From Cyanidium caldarium (taxonomy: Eukaryota > Rhodophyta > Bangiophyceae > Cyanidiales > Cyanidiaceae), in the NCBI GenBank assembly GCA_026184775.1, contig JANCYW010000016.1, positions 62,001 to 126,000 of the forward strand: a stretch of DNA of 64,000 nt, given 5' to 3'. A model generated the notes under the pieces. It was not told the origin of the DNA and did not search any database. It saw only the letters and a program-made list of their open reading frames with translations. Below are positions 19,100 to 28,102 of this stretch, one piece after another. How positions within the stretch are numbered: the first letter of the stretch is position 1; each line of letters starts with the position of its first letter. Both the position numbers and the translations under genes were made by a program.

Positions 19100-20611
19100 T
19101 CACGCAGCATAGCCGCTCGTCGCGCTCCTTGCCTTTTTGCCGAGGCGGCGACGTTGGAGGCGCATCCTCTGCATCAGCTGTTCTAGTTTGCGGTATCGCA
19201 GAGCGAGAGCGACCGCTTGATTGTCCGTGACGTCAAGCTGGTGCTTGAGTCGTTCGCCGACGATTCGATACAGTTCGGTCGATGGTGAGTCCCAGTCGAT
19301 ACTGTTTCGGAAAGCAGTAGAGAGCGGCACGTAACCGCGAAAGGCGCGCTCCTCCGGCAGAGGCGGACGTCGGCCGGCCGAACCGTCGAGACCGCCCGAC
19401 TCGAGGGCAATCGCATCACAGTAAGCATCCACCGCGGCCAGCACCGCCGGCTGCAAGTGGCCCGAGTGGCCTGACGCTAAGGGCGATGATGTCGGGTCTG
19501 ACCCCTTCGGCCCGATTGCCTCTTGCAACATCTCCGTCAACGCTGGCAACGCTTCCAGGGGCACGCACGCCTGCAGCGTCGGCTGGCTCTGCACGTAATC
19601 GGCCAGCAAAGAGGCGATGGCGAGCAGGCGGCGCTCGCAACCGAATCGCAACGCCTCCCACAGGGGTGCGGCGCGCCCGGCATCGTGATGCGCAAACAGC
19701 ACCAGCGCCAGGATGTGGAAGGCCGGCGAATACACAAACTGGCTCATGTTCACCGACATGTCCTGCGACGCTGGCCACAATTCCGGCTTCATCCAAGCGC
19801 ACCATGTCCCTGCTTTGATGGTATCCGCTTCCCCACGCGGATATCGCTCGCTCTCCAGCAGCAGCGTCTGCAAGTGTCCGCACTGTCGCGTCAGTCCCGC
19901 CAGGCGTTTGCGCGCCTCGGCCACCGGGTGCACCTCGCACAGGCAAGCGCGGGAGAAGAGCGCCGCGCGCATGCAGCGGGTGCAAAAGTCGATCGCGCCC
20001 GCCTCGTGCATTCCACAGGCCAGGGCGAAGAATGCGCGCCCGTCCACCAGATCCCCGTCGAGGGCGCGCAAGTAGCACTCGCACCAGTGCCGGTCAGGCA
20101 CCATCCCCGCTCGCGCGCCACCTGGGGCATTCCCTGGCACAGTGGGTGCCGTCTCGCGCGTCCACTCCCAGGCAGTGTGCCCCATCCGCAAGCACGCCCG
20201 CTGCCATGCCCGCTGCACGATAGCGGTGCGCGGCCGCCACGCCTCCAGCATCACGACGTCCGCCTCCAACGCCTTTAGCAGTTGTTGCGCCCACCGCTGC
20301 GTTGCCGCAGCTGCCCCGGGCTTGCCGCCCGGCAACCGGCACAAGCACTTCACGTATAGCTCCAGCCCGTGATCCAAGCGCACCTCATCCATCACCACCT
20401 GCTTATCGTCCACCACATCTACAGACGCCAATATCCGCGCTCGCCGCTGCTCGTACGCCCTCCAGTGTCGTTGCCAGTGTCGGCGCAAGTCCCGCAGCCG
20501 CTCCCACGCGAGCACACCTCGGTCCAACCGTCGTGGTGCGGCTCTCTGGGGCGTCTCTCGTCGTCCTCTCCATCCTATGCCCCTAGCCAGACTCGCGCAC
20601 TTGCGGCACAT
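19100..20611 (-). CDS. Possible EST1/SMG5-7-family protein
   Basis: A 503-residue, mostly alpha-helical protein that I cannot assign firmly. The best clue is LPEERAFRGYVPLSTAF near residue 440, resembling the LPED-x-x-LRGFxPL block that follows the TPR-like EST1 domain in SMG5/6/7, together with a helical body (SPAFHILALVLFAHHDAGRA, RFGCERRLLAIASLLADYV). If so, it would act in nonsense-mediated decay or telomere metabolism. A Cys-rich patch (IDFCTRCMRAALFSRACLC) in the middle is unexplained. The start is the first ATG (20609-20611); a basic N-terminus follows. It is divergently arranged with UNC50, leaving about 220 bases for both promoters. Confidence 0.4.
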   Translation of the reverse strand: MCRKCASLARGIGWRGRRETPQRAAPRRLDRGVLAWERLRDLRRHWQRHWRAYEQRRARILASVDVVDDKQVVMDEVRLDHGLELYVKCLCRLPGGKPGAAAATQRWAQQLLKALEADVVMLEAWRPRTAIVQRAWQRACLRMGHTAWEWTRETAPTVPGNAPGGARAGMVPDRHWCECYLRALDGDLVDGRAFFALACGMHEAGAIDFCTRCMRAALFSRACLCEVHPVAEARKRLAGLTRQCGHLQTLLLESERYPRGEADTIKAGTWCAWMKPELWPASQDMSVNMSQFVYSPAFHILALVLFAHHDAGRAAPLWEALRFGCERRLLAIASLLADYVQSQPTLQACVPLEALPALTEMLQEAIGPKGSDPTSSPLASGHSGHLQPAVLAAVDAYCDAIALESGGLDGSAGRRPPLPEERAFRGYVPLSTAFRNSIDWDSPSTELYRIVGERLKHQLDVTDNQAVALALRYRKLEQLMQRMRLQRRRLGKKARSATSGYAA

Positions 20612-20830
20612 GATTTACAGTGCGATCCCCAGCGCAGCACCCACTGCACCCACCCTCTGCCGCTAGCACCCGCCGTCACCCATCGACTGTCGGCGGGTTG
20701 TCTCCGCGCGTGTCGCTCGCGTCCTCGAAACGCGTTCGCGCCCATCGCGCCGTTCGATGCGCGCGCGCAAGACGGCGCTTTCGGTTGGGCGGTGCGCGGA
20801 GGCGGCGGCCCGCTCGCAGCCGCCAGGGAC

Positions 20831-21631
20831 ATGGCGACCGTTCGAATACACGGCCTGTTGGGCGCGCCCAATGTGCACGTGCTGCACGATGAGCGGGGTA
20901 CCTATTCGGGTCGGATGGGGTATTTATGGAGGGCGTTTCGGCTGTCGCAGATGGATTGGGAGTACGCGGTGTACCAGATGCGCCACTTGGCGTTCGTGCA
21001 ACCGTCGCGGGTTTACCGCGCCGTGCGGTACCACCAGCAGACCAAGAACCAGTGGAGCCGAGACGACCCGGCGTTTATGGTGCTGCTGGCGGGGATGATG
21101 GCGGGGACGGCGGTGTTGTGGGCGGTGAGTGCGCCCGGGGCGCTGACGCTGGGCGCGGTGGTTGGGGCGGTGGCCCGACGCGTCGTGGTGGAGTTGTATG
21201 TGGCGGGCGCGGTGATGGCCACGGCGTTATGGTATGTGGTGAACCAGTGGCTGGTGATGCGCACTCGACTGACGCAGAACGGCAGCGTTAGGTGGCGCTA
21301 CGGCGCGGCTGCTGACGGGATGCGCCCGGTGGAGTGGCTGTACGCTCTGGATGTGCACTGCAACGCCTTTTTCGGCGGTGTATTCGTGCCGCTGTACGTG
21401 CTGCAGTTGCCGCTGTTGCCGCTGTTGAAGCGGAGCGCCTGGTTGAGCAACGGTTGGTACGCTGGCGCCCTCTCCTACTACTGCTACATCACCTGGCTGG
21501 GGTACGACCTGCTGCCCGGCGTCGAGTCGGCGCACTGGCTGCTGGCGCCCATCGCGATCGTGGCGCTCGTGGCGCTGCTGCTGGCGCTGGTGAGCGATGT
21601 GAACCTGGCCCGGTGGATTACCCGACGATAG
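20831..21631 (+). CDS. UNC50: UNC-50 family Golgi membrane protein
   Basis: Multi-pass inner-nuclear or Golgi membrane protein (yeast Gmh1) linked to Arf-GEF recruitment and receptor trafficking. Strong family stretches are YLWRAFRLSQMDWEYAVYQM, PSRVYRAVRYHQQTKNQWSR immediately followed by DDPAF, EWLYALDVHCNAFF and YYCYITWLGYDLLPG. Five hydrophobic segments follow the amphipathic N-terminal region. I took the ATG at 20831 (MATVRIHGLLG), giving 266 residues, the usual family size. The frame is open upstream to 20369, but that part is antisense to the neighbouring gene and shows no similarity. Confidence 0.92.
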   Translation: MATVRIHGLLGAPNVHVLHDERGTYSGRMGYLWRAFRLSQMDWEYAVYQMRHLAFVQPSRVYRAVRYHQQTKNQWSRDDPAFMVLLAGMMAGTAVLWAVSAPGALTLGAVVGAVARRVVVELYVAGAVMATALWYVVNQWLVMRTRLTQNGSVRWRYGAAADGMRPVEWLYALDVHCNAFFGGVFVPLYVLQLPLLPLLKRSAWLSNGWYAGALSYYCYITWLGYDLLPGVESAHWLLAPIAIVALVALLLALVSDVNLARWITRR

Positions 21632-21688
21632 GATAGAGGAGAGGCGGCTGGCGTGACGATAGGGAATAGACGGCTCCGCCGGCGTCCC

Positions 21689-22813
21689 CTAACGGTTCCG
21701 TGCTCCCTGACACATCAAGACAACGAAACGGGTGCGACAACCGGGTGGCGAGCGCCCTTTCAACTCCGACACGTTGTGGGCGATGTCGGCCCACAGGTGA
21801 CGCACCCGCGGCCGCGTCAGCACCAGCCGCCGCGACGCCCTGTCGTAGGCGGCGCGCTCCACGCGCGCCTCCACCGCCTGCAGCAGCGCCCGGTCTTCGG
21901 CGTGGCTCCACGGCTCGCGGCGCACCGTCGGATCCAACGCCTTGTACCATCGTTGCAGACACTGTAAATCGCTGCGGTTCGGCATACGCCGCCCGATCTC
22001 TCCCCACCGCTTGCCCAACTCGGCCACCAGCGTCCGGAGTTGCTGGTCCTCTTCGGGCTGCCAGGGGCCTTTAATGAGCCGCGGGTCGACCACACGTCGC
22101 CAACGCAGATGGCAGTCGGCGTCGGTGCGCCCGTGAAGCGCCCGCGCCACCTCGGTCCATCGTCCAGCGCCGTGCTCCGCCACTTTCGCTTTCAGCTGCT
22201 GCTCCTCGGCGTACGTCCACGGCCGTTTGGCGCGGGCCGGATTGAGTCGCTGGCGAAAGCGCTCCAGCACCTGCTTGTCGGTGCGATACGAGCGCTCGGC
22301 GGTGCCGTCCGGCGATGCGGGCGGTGGCGGCAGTCGCCGGGCGATCTCCGACCAGCGTGGACCCAGCTCTGCGTACAGCCGCACGATGGCCGCGTCTTCC
22401 TCGGGCGTCCATGGCGCGCGATGGATGCGTGGGTCCACCACACGCCGATACCGCACCACGCACTCCTTGGGAGGGTGCGGCAGCACCGACGATACCAGCT
22501 TCCACTGTGGCCCGTGCTCCGCCACCAGCCGCCGTAGCTGCTCGTCGTGCTCCGGTGTCCACTTGGTCGAGTGCCGTCGCGAGGATGCGGGACCTCGGAC
22601 AGGTGCGCTGCGGGATGACTCCGAGCTGCACCACCGCCGGAAACACGAGTGACCCGCGACCAGAGAAGTGTTGCCTTGGGTAAGCACCCGGTGTGTTGTC
22701 CGCAGTGCTGGTGGTGCGGGCCACGAATTCACCGCCCGAGCGACAGCAGCGGCGCCCGCCGCGTATCGTTGAAGGGCGAGCGCCGCCCTTCCCAGACTGC
22801 CCCAGGCGCTCAT
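21689..22813 (-). CDS. Multi-repeat MYB/SANT protein with a mitochondrial-like leader
   Basis: DNA-binding protein with about five MYB-like repeats in about 374 residues: KWTPEHDEQLRRLVAEHGPQW, APWTPEEDAAIVRLYAELGP, RPWTYAEEQQLKAKVAEHGA, GPWQPEEDQQLRTLVAELGK, and a last degenerate one starting EPWSHAEDRALLQAVEAR. The regularly spaced tryptophans are kept. The arrangement recalls SNAPC4 or CDC5-like multi-repeat proteins rather than plant R2R3 factors. The chosen start (MSAWGSLGRAALALQRYAAG, at 22813) begins an arginine-containing, acid-free amphipathic stretch and reaches CFRRWCSSESSRSAP, which resembles a mitochondrial presequence and cleavage site. An upstream ATG at 22888 is in frame. Targeting is inferred; the regulatory target is unknown. 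Confidence 0.8.
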   Translation of the reverse strand: MSAWGSLGRAALALQRYAAGAAAVARAVNSWPAPPALRTTHRVLTQGNTSLVAGHSCFRRWCSSESSRSAPVRGPASSRRHSTKWTPEHDEQLRRLVAEHGPQWKLVSSVLPHPPKECVVRYRRVVDPRIHRAPWTPEEDAAIVRLYAELGPRWSEIARRLPPPPASPDGTAERSYRTDKQVLERFRQRLNPARAKRPWTYAEEQQLKAKVAEHGAGRWTEVARALHGRTDADCHLRWRRVVDPRLIKGPWQPEEDQQLRTLVAELGKRWGEIGRRMPNRSDLQCLQRWYKALDPTVRREPWSHAEDRALLQAVEARVERAAYDRASRRLVLTRPRVRHLWADIAHNVSELKGRSPPGCRTRFVVLMCQGARNR

Positions 22814-23417
22814 GAAAACGCCACGAACCGTCTGTGACTGCCAGATCTGCCGACTCCCCCACCTCCCTCTTATTCTCTTCCTGTACACGGGGTCAATCGT
22901 ACACTCCGACTCTATTCATTCGGCGTCCGATCGTGTCCGCTCTCTGCTTCCCGTCGCGTTCCTGTCCGCCGGCGGTCGTCCGCGTGTCGACCGCGACGGG
23001 CACGGGCGGCGATGCGGCTCCGCGCCTTGTGGCCGCCACATGACCGGCGACGCGATGGGAACTGCTTGCGACGAGAGAATATCAGCGCAACACGCATCAA
23101 TGCGAGAGGAGAGATGGCATGGGTGTGCGTTTGTGAGCTCGTGCGGTCACTCGAAGGCGAGGAGCGGGTGGTGTGGCCCGATGGCGGCGGGCGGGGGCTG
23201 CGACGTCGGCGATCGGCAGCGGTCCCTCTGGCGGCGGTTCGGCAACCGACGGACGAGACGCTGTGGAGCACGGTTGCTCGGGACTCGGATGCAAGTCGAG
23301 GGAGTGCCCAGGCGCATGGAGCGCGTGGTAGACGGACGATCGACGCTGTGTGAGGAGGTGCAGGATGGTGGCTGGGGTGTTGTGGCGGGGACTGACAGGT
23401 CCGGGCGTGATCTCCCC
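22814..23417. other. Divergent intergenic region MYB / GDT1
   Basis: About 600 bases between divergent genes. The plus frame of the GDT1 gene is open through all of it, but its predicted peptide is Arg/Cys/Gly-rich, has no conserved features and contains several alternative ATGs, so I treat it as leader and promoter. A longer N-terminus for GDT1 cannot be excluded. No RNA gene was recognised. Confidence 0.45.
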
Positions 23418-24464
23418 ATGATATGTGGCCGCAAGCCACTTTGCACCCACGATCTAACTGTCGTCTCCGTCCGGTGGTCCCCTCGCCTCCACTACGGGTG
23501 GACGCGACTGTTGGCGTTGGCCATTCATCTGCACCGATGGCTGTGGTTGCGCCTCGCCACTCTGTTGCGCCCTCGCACACCCAAGGACGCATCAGCCGTC
23601 ACTCCCGATGCGCTGGGGGTAGCCCGGCTGGCGCGCGCCTCCAGCGGCCTGGTGCACGCCCTAGGCATTGTGCTGGCTGCGGCCACTAGCTCGTCCTCCA
23701 CCGGCCCGCGCTCGGCGGCGCCTGAGTGGCTGTCCGGCGGCCTGGGCTCGTCGGCGGTCGGCGGTGCGCTGGTGGCAGCGCGCGCCGTGCCTTTTGTCGG
23801 GCCGGCGATGGAGGCGTTTGCGTTGGTGTTCTTTTCGGAGTTTGGCGACAAGTCCATGTTCACCACGGCGCTGTTGGCCATGCGATACGGCACACGACGA
23901 GTGCAGCGGTACGTGATGCTCGGCTCAATGGCCGCGCTCACCACAATGACCCTCGTCTCCTGCTTTCTGGGGCATCTGATGCGGTTCCTGCCGGCGCGCG
24001 TCACCTTGTTGTTGTCGGTGGCGCTGCTCACGCTGTTCGGGATACGCTTCCTGCAACAAGCGTACGTGATGTGGCGCGAGCACCGCCGCGCGGTGCAGCA
24101 GAACCCGTCGGGCTCGTCGCACCCGCAACACGGCGAAGAGGAGGCCACGCAGGATCTGGAGCGACATCAGTTCTCGATGGACGACACCGCGCCGATGATC
24201 TTCGCCAAGAGTTTCAGCATCATCGCGCTGGCTGAGTGGTGTGACCGCAGTATGTTCGCTACGATGGCGCTGGCGGCCAGCACCAACGCCTATGCGGTCA
24301 TCCTGGGCGCCACCGCGGCCAACCTCATATGCACCAGCATGGCGGTGGCCGGCGGCTCGCTATTCCGCAAGCTGCCGGAGCGGGTGGTGAACTTTGTGGC
24401 GGGCGTGCTCTTTCTGGCCACGGCGGCATACACGTGGCTGGTGGAGGTGCCCGAGACGGAGTAG
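23418..24464 (+). CDS. GDT1/UPF0016-family cation transporter
   Basis: Membrane transporter of the TMEM165/Gdt1/PAM71 family, moving Mn2+ or Ca2+ against protons. Two homologous halves are visible: FALVFFSEFGDKSMFTTALL in the first, and SIIALAEWCDRSMFATMALA in the second, each followed by hydrophobic helices (VTLLLSVALLTLFGIRFL, VVNFVAGVLFLATAAYTWL). The family signature ExGD[KR][TS] is intact in half one but reads EWCDRS in half two. About 130 residues precede the first motif and include a basic and a hydrophobic stretch, possibly a plastid or secretory leader, so plastid (PAM71-like) or Golgi location is open. I took the ATG at 23418 (MICGRKPL, 348 residues); the start is uncertain. Confidence 0.85.
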   Translation: MICGRKPLCTHDLTVVSVRWSPRLHYGWTRLLALAIHLHRWLWLRLATLLRPRTPKDASAVTPDALGVARLARASSGLVHALGIVLAAATSSSSTGPRSAAPEWLSGGLGSSAVGGALVAARAVPFVGPAMEAFALVFFSEFGDKSMFTTALLAMRYGTRRVQRYVMLGSMAALTTMTLVSCFLGHLMRFLPARVTLLLSVALLTLFGIRFLQQAYVMWREHRRAVQQNPSGSSHPQHGEEEATQDLERHQFSMDDTAPMIFAKSFSIIALAEWCDRSMFATMALAASTNAYAVILGATAANLICTSMAVAGGSLFRKLPERVVNFVAGVLFLATAAYTWLVEVPETE

Positions 24465-24716
24465 GAACGTCGGAATGTCGATGCACCCCAAAATGTTGAG
24501 GGTGCCTACATGAGTCTCCCATTCCCTTCCATGGCGTCCCTTATGTGTCGCTCGCGGCGGCCGCTGCGGTTCACCTTGCGCGCGTTCGGTGCACCGGCAA
24601 CCCGCTCTCTCCACCGATATTGACGCCGTGTGGAGCGTGCCGAGCGCACCCCTAGAAAGCAGGCCGGCCGGCAGCGACCCGCCATAATAGTTGACGCTGA
24701 CAAGAGGACTGGAATC

Positions 24717-25214
24717 ATGACCTTCATTTTGGCGACGCCGGCGGGCCGCACCGGCTCGCGGACCGGCCGAATCGCCCCGGCCATCCGTGCAACGCCCGGT
24801 TGGGCCAACGGTACGCGGTGGCGAGTGCCCGTGCAGCGAGCGCGACTGGCGTCGCTGGCTATGCAGCAGCGGCAGCCGCAACAGGAGGAACAAGATCCTC
24901 CGCCATCAGAACCCGTTCCCGATCGCGCGGGTTTCGACGGGGCGACGACCGACGAGCAGCGGATGGAGGAGGCGGAGAAGACGCGCGCGTCGCAAGCGGC
25001 AGTCGAACGCGTGATACAACAGACGCAGCGCACGGGCATCACTCGCGACGGCGACGGCAAGAGCAACGTATGGGCAGTGGAGCCGGCCGTGTACACCGAG
25101 CCGCACGATGAGGGTGATCGCAAGCGGTTCTTGCCGCTGCTCATCGCGGCGCTGGTGGTGCTGGCGATGGTCACCGTCCGGTTTCTGCCGCTCGCCAACC
25201 CCGATCAGGTGTAA
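24717..25214 (+). CDS. Unknown plastid-like single-pass membrane protein
   Basis: 165 residues from the ATG at 24717 (MTFILATPAGRTGSRTGRIA). The first 50 residues are rich in Arg, Ser, Thr and Ala with almost no acids, as in organelle transit peptides, with a Phe near the start as often seen in red algal plastid leaders. A charged Gln/Glu-rich middle follows, then the block SNVWAVEPAVYTEP and one C-terminal hydrophobic helix (LPLLIAALVVLAMVTVRFL) ending LPLANPDQV. This layout recalls small thylakoid or envelope anchor proteins of unknown function; I do not recognise the family. The complementary strand also has an open frame (24506-25198), but it lacks any such organisation. Confidence 0.5.
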   Translation: MTFILATPAGRTGSRTGRIAPAIRATPGWANGTRWRVPVQRARLASLAMQQRQPQQEEQDPPPSEPVPDRAGFDGATTDEQRMEEAEKTRASQAAVERVIQQTQRTGITRDGDGKSNVWAVEPAVYTEPHDEGDRKRFLPLLIAALVVLAMVTVRFLPLANPDQV

Positions 25215-25276
25215 GCGGCAGACAGGGAGACGGGCGGGGAGATCGCGGTGGCGCGGGTCCCGCGGCTAAAAGTGCT

Positions 25277-26749
25277 TTACCCGCGATAGCCCGAGTTCAA
25301 CACGGCCACGGGCGTCTTGCCGCGGCGAGCGCGCTGTACCCGATACTGCTGCCGGTTCTGACGCAGCGCCATGCGCTGCTGACGCTGCAGCACCGGCCGC
25401 GGCGGTACAGCGGCTTGTCGATGAAGGCGCGCCAAAGCGGTATCGGCCGTCGTCGCCGCCGCCAACAAACCACGCACCGGTATGGCGAGCGCCCGATACT
25501 GTTCGGCCAGCGCTGCCCGCTGACTCGCGGTTACCACCCGCACTGCGGTCGGTACCGCATCGGCATGCAGGCGCTGTCGATAATACCGCCGATACGCCCG
25601 ATGGCCAATCATGCGGCCGTCGGGCAACATCCAACCCAACGGCACCTGTCCCGCGGGCACTTGTCCGACGGCCCCGTCGTCTGCGTTGTCGTCGCCGTCG
25701 TCGACCTGACCGAAATCGTAAAAGGGTTCGTATTCGCGCCAGGCGTACTCTTCATCAAAGTCCGGCAGTTTGCAATGCGCCGTATCCACCATGTGCTGGC
25801 GACAGGCGGACAAGCTGCGGAAAGGCGCCTCTCGCCCAGCCGCCTCCTGCTCCTCGCCTTCCTCCTCACTGTCATTGCTCCACAGCACCAGGCGCTCGCC
25901 GCCCCACACGCAGCAATACCCGACGCCGACCTTTTCGCCCAAGTACCGCAGCAACCCCTCCAGGTCGACGCACTGCTCGACATAGGGCACGAAGAAGCCG
26001 TGTCGCCGTGCCATGTGTCGCAGGTTCTCTTGCACCGCCGGCGCCAGTCGCTCCATATCCATGCCGCTGCAGCCACCGAACACGTGGCCACAGAACAAAC
26101 ATTCGTACGGAGGGATCGCACGTGCCTCCTTCAGCCGGCGCTGCACCTGTTCTTCGAGGGACTCGTCCGACGCCTCCATGGGCTCGTTCTCGACGATGCC
26201 GCCGCCGCTGCCCTCCAGACGGTCCTGATGCCGCCGCGTGCGCTCGTGTTGCGCAAACGCCTTGCGGCCGGAAAAGCACTTGTGACACAGCCGACACTCC
26301 ACCGTGCCGTTGGGGTGTTCAGCGAAAGCGGGCTGCGACGCCGGGGTGTCATTCGGTGCCGCGCCGTGGTCGGGAGCAAAGGCGTCCGGCGCCTGCTGCC
26401 CGCGCCGCCGTCCCCGTTGCCCTTGCGAATACGTGGCTTCCTGCACGACCTCACCTGCATTGCCTTGTGTCCGTCCCCTCACCTCAGGGTCGCCCTCCAT
26501 TTCCGCCACGCGCTGTTCGTACTCTTCCCGACTCAGCGGTGCCACACCGACCACTTTCCGCTTCAGGTTCACCCGGTGCCACTCGGTGCGGTAGTGCGCG
26601 CGCCGCTGTGCACTCACCTCCGCTGCCGCCTGCGCCATCGACTCGCCACTCTTCGTGTCTACACTGGCTGGGTCATAGCGCCAGCAGCACGCGTTGCAAC
26701 TCGCCCATAGCGTCTCCTTGGGCGTGACCACGGTCACCTGCGGTTCCAT
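25277..26749 (-). CDS. ZNF622: Rei1/ZNF622 60S-subunit maturation factor
   Basis: Cytoplasmic zinc-finger factor that helps release late factors from pre-60S subunits (yeast Rei1/Reh1). A degenerate first finger (ASCNACCWRYDP) is followed by HYRTEWHRVNLKRKVVGVAP, a hallmark of the family, then a C2H2 finger (CRLCHKCFSGRKAFAQHERT) near residue 155. A third C2H2 finger follows (YECLFCGHVFGG, then LRHMARRHGFFVP), leading into VDLEGLLRYLGEKVGVGYCC and a last Cys/His set (FRSLSACRQHMVDTAHCKLP). The C-terminus is Arg/Gln-rich. I took the ATG at 26749 (MEPQVTVV), giving 490 residues; the frame is open 32 codons upstream. Divergent from LSM4. Confidence 0.92.
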   Translation of the reverse strand: MEPQVTVVTPKETLWASCNACCWRYDPASVDTKSGESMAQAAAEVSAQRRAHYRTEWHRVNLKRKVVGVAPLSREEYEQRVAEMEGDPEVRGRTQGNAGEVVQEATYSQGQRGRRRGQQAPDAFAPDHGAAPNDTPASQPAFAEHPNGTVECRLCHKCFSGRKAFAQHERTRRHQDRLEGSGGGIVENEPMEASDESLEEQVQRRLKEARAIPPYECLFCGHVFGGCSGMDMERLAPAVQENLRHMARRHGFFVPYVEQCVDLEGLLRYLGEKVGVGYCCVWGGERLVLWSNDSEEEGEEQEAAGREAPFRSLSACRQHMVDTAHCKLPDFDEEYAWREYEPFYDFGQVDDGDDNADDGAVGQVPAGQVPLGWMLPDGRMIGHRAYRRYYRQRLHADAVPTAVRVVTASQRAALAEQYRALAIPVRGLLAAATTADTALARLHRQAAVPPRPVLQRQQRMALRQNRQQYRVQRARRGKTPVAVLNSGYRG

Positions 26750-26981
26750 CTCCCGACTGCTGCTTTTTGTGGCGAGGTGCTGGACGATTCGATTACAAAA
26801 CGATACCGCAGTACGATATACTTCTTCCACTGATCTCACCGGCACCCGCTACCCCCACTGCGGTCTAGTCCTCCTCGTCCTCTGGCTCGTCCAGCACCCA
26901 CACCGAAACGCCCGCCGCGTTGTCGACGCGATCGCCTCGCGCGGACGACGCAGGCGGTCGTCGTCTCGCCACCGGTCGGGT

Positions 26982-27317
26982 ATGCTGCCCATCGGCTTGT
27001 TGCGGGCGGCGGTGGGCAAGGCGGTGACGGTGGAGCTGAAGATCGGGGAGGTGTACAGTGGCACGTTGACGCAGGTGGATGTGTGGATGAACCTGAATTT
27101 GGAGGAGGTCGCGGTGGCGGACGGCGAGCCGACGGGGGCGTCGGTCGCTGCAGCGGACTTGACGGCAGCGCCGCGCATGTTGCACGTCCGCGGCACAGTG
27201 ATCAAGTCGGTGACGTTGCCGGACACGGTGTGGGCTGACGCGCGGGATGAGCGAGTGCATCGGTCGGTCGGCGAACGCGAACAACCGCCGCGCACGGTCA
27301 GGCCGTCGCGGACCTGA
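26982..27317 (+). CDS. LSM4: LSm4 U6 snRNA / mRNA-decay ring subunit
   Basis: Sm-fold subunit of the LSm2-8 ring on U6 snRNA and of LSm1-7 in mRNA decapping. MLPIGLLRAAVGKAVTVELK, GEVYSGTLTQVDVWMNLNLE and the Sm2 region MLHVRGTVIKSVTLPD follow LSm4 closely (MLPLSLLKTAQ, VELKNGETYNGHL, WMNINLREV, YIRGSTIKYLRIPD). A 15-residue Ala/Gly-rich loop replaces the usual short turn between Sm1 and Sm2. The C-terminal tail is short (111 residues in all) and lacks the long RGG tail of animal LSm4. Its presence suggests that some splicing or decay machinery remains although introns are hardly seen here. Confidence 0.9.
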   Translation: MLPIGLLRAAVGKAVTVELKIGEVYSGTLTQVDVWMNLNLEEVAVADGEPTGASVAAADLTAAPRMLHVRGTVIKSVTLPDTVWADARDERVHRSVGEREQPPRTVRPSRT

Positions 27318-27399
27318 GGATGGAGCGAGAAGGCGTGTCGAATATGTATAAGGGGTGCACGGAAAAGCCGCCTGGGGGCGCAGTGGGAAAACACCAGAA

Positions 27400-27783
27400 T
27401 CACTCGTCCGCGTCGGTTCGAGGCGGGGCACTCAGCGTGGCCAGACCACGCTTCTCCGTCTCCACCGGGGCACTTTTCGGTGCGCTCGCCTGCTGCCCGC
27501 CACCACCTCCGCCGACCCGAATCGGTGCAGGCGGCATCACGCCAGCCAGACCCAGCAGTTTGGCGACGCGCTCGCTGGGTTGCGCGCCCACCGACACCCA
27601 GTAACGAATGCGTTGCACGTCGAGTTGCGTGTATTTAACGCCGTGCACCGCTTTGGGATTGTAGGTGCCGACGTGTTCAATAAATCGTCCGTCTCGTGGA
27701 GAGCGTGAATCGGCCACCACCAGCCAGTAGATGGGGTCCTTGTGCCGTCCGTGTCGCGCGAGCCGGATCCGCACCGGGCACAT
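27400..27783 (-). CDS. MRPS16: Mitochondrial-type ribosomal protein bS16
   Basis: Bacterial-type small-subunit ribosomal protein: MCPVRIRLARHGRHKDPIYW, VVADSRSPRDGRFIEHVGTY and IRYWVSVGAQPSERVAKLL are the diagnostic S16 blocks. Red algal plastids normally encode their own rps16, so the mitochondrial ribosome is the likelier home (inference). The start at 27783 gives the family-typical N-terminus and 127 residues; the frame is open upstream to 28023, but that part does not look like a presequence and lies in the shared divergent gap with RPS26. The C-terminus carries a Gly run and a low-complexity tail. About 80 bases separate its stop from that of LSM4. Confidence 0.9.
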   Translation of the reverse strand: MCPVRIRLARHGRHKDPIYWLVVADSRSPRDGRFIEHVGTYNPKAVHGVKYTQLDVQRIRYWVSVGAQPSERVAKLLGLAGVMPPAPIRVGGGGGGQQASAPKSAPVETEKRGLATLSAPPRTDADE

Positions 27784-28102
27784 GAGGAGGCTGGCGTTGT
27801 AGCGAAGGGAGATGAGGGAGAAAGAGTTGGAATCAGCACACCAGCAAGGAGAGCAGCAGATGCATTCAGTCGCCAAATCGTTAGCAGCTAGCCCGATCCA
27901 AGTCCTTCGTAGCTGCTCATGGAGACGTTGGCGGTGACCGCAGGAGCCGCCTGCGCACACGCCACGACGCCTCGCATCTTGTGACACTTTCATTTCGTCA
28001 CACGCGCTCCGCGGTGCGGACACCGTCGCGCGGCATTGCTGCGCTCCGGCACCTCTGCGCTGCCTTCATCGACCCGCTGCCCTCTTTCGCACCCGTCTTT
28101 CC
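27784..28102. other. Divergent promoter region bS16m / RPS26
   Basis: About 320 bases. It contains a short inverted repeat (GTGAC ... GTCAC, near 27981-28002) around an AT-rich centre (tttcattt). No gene was recognised. Confidence 0.5.
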
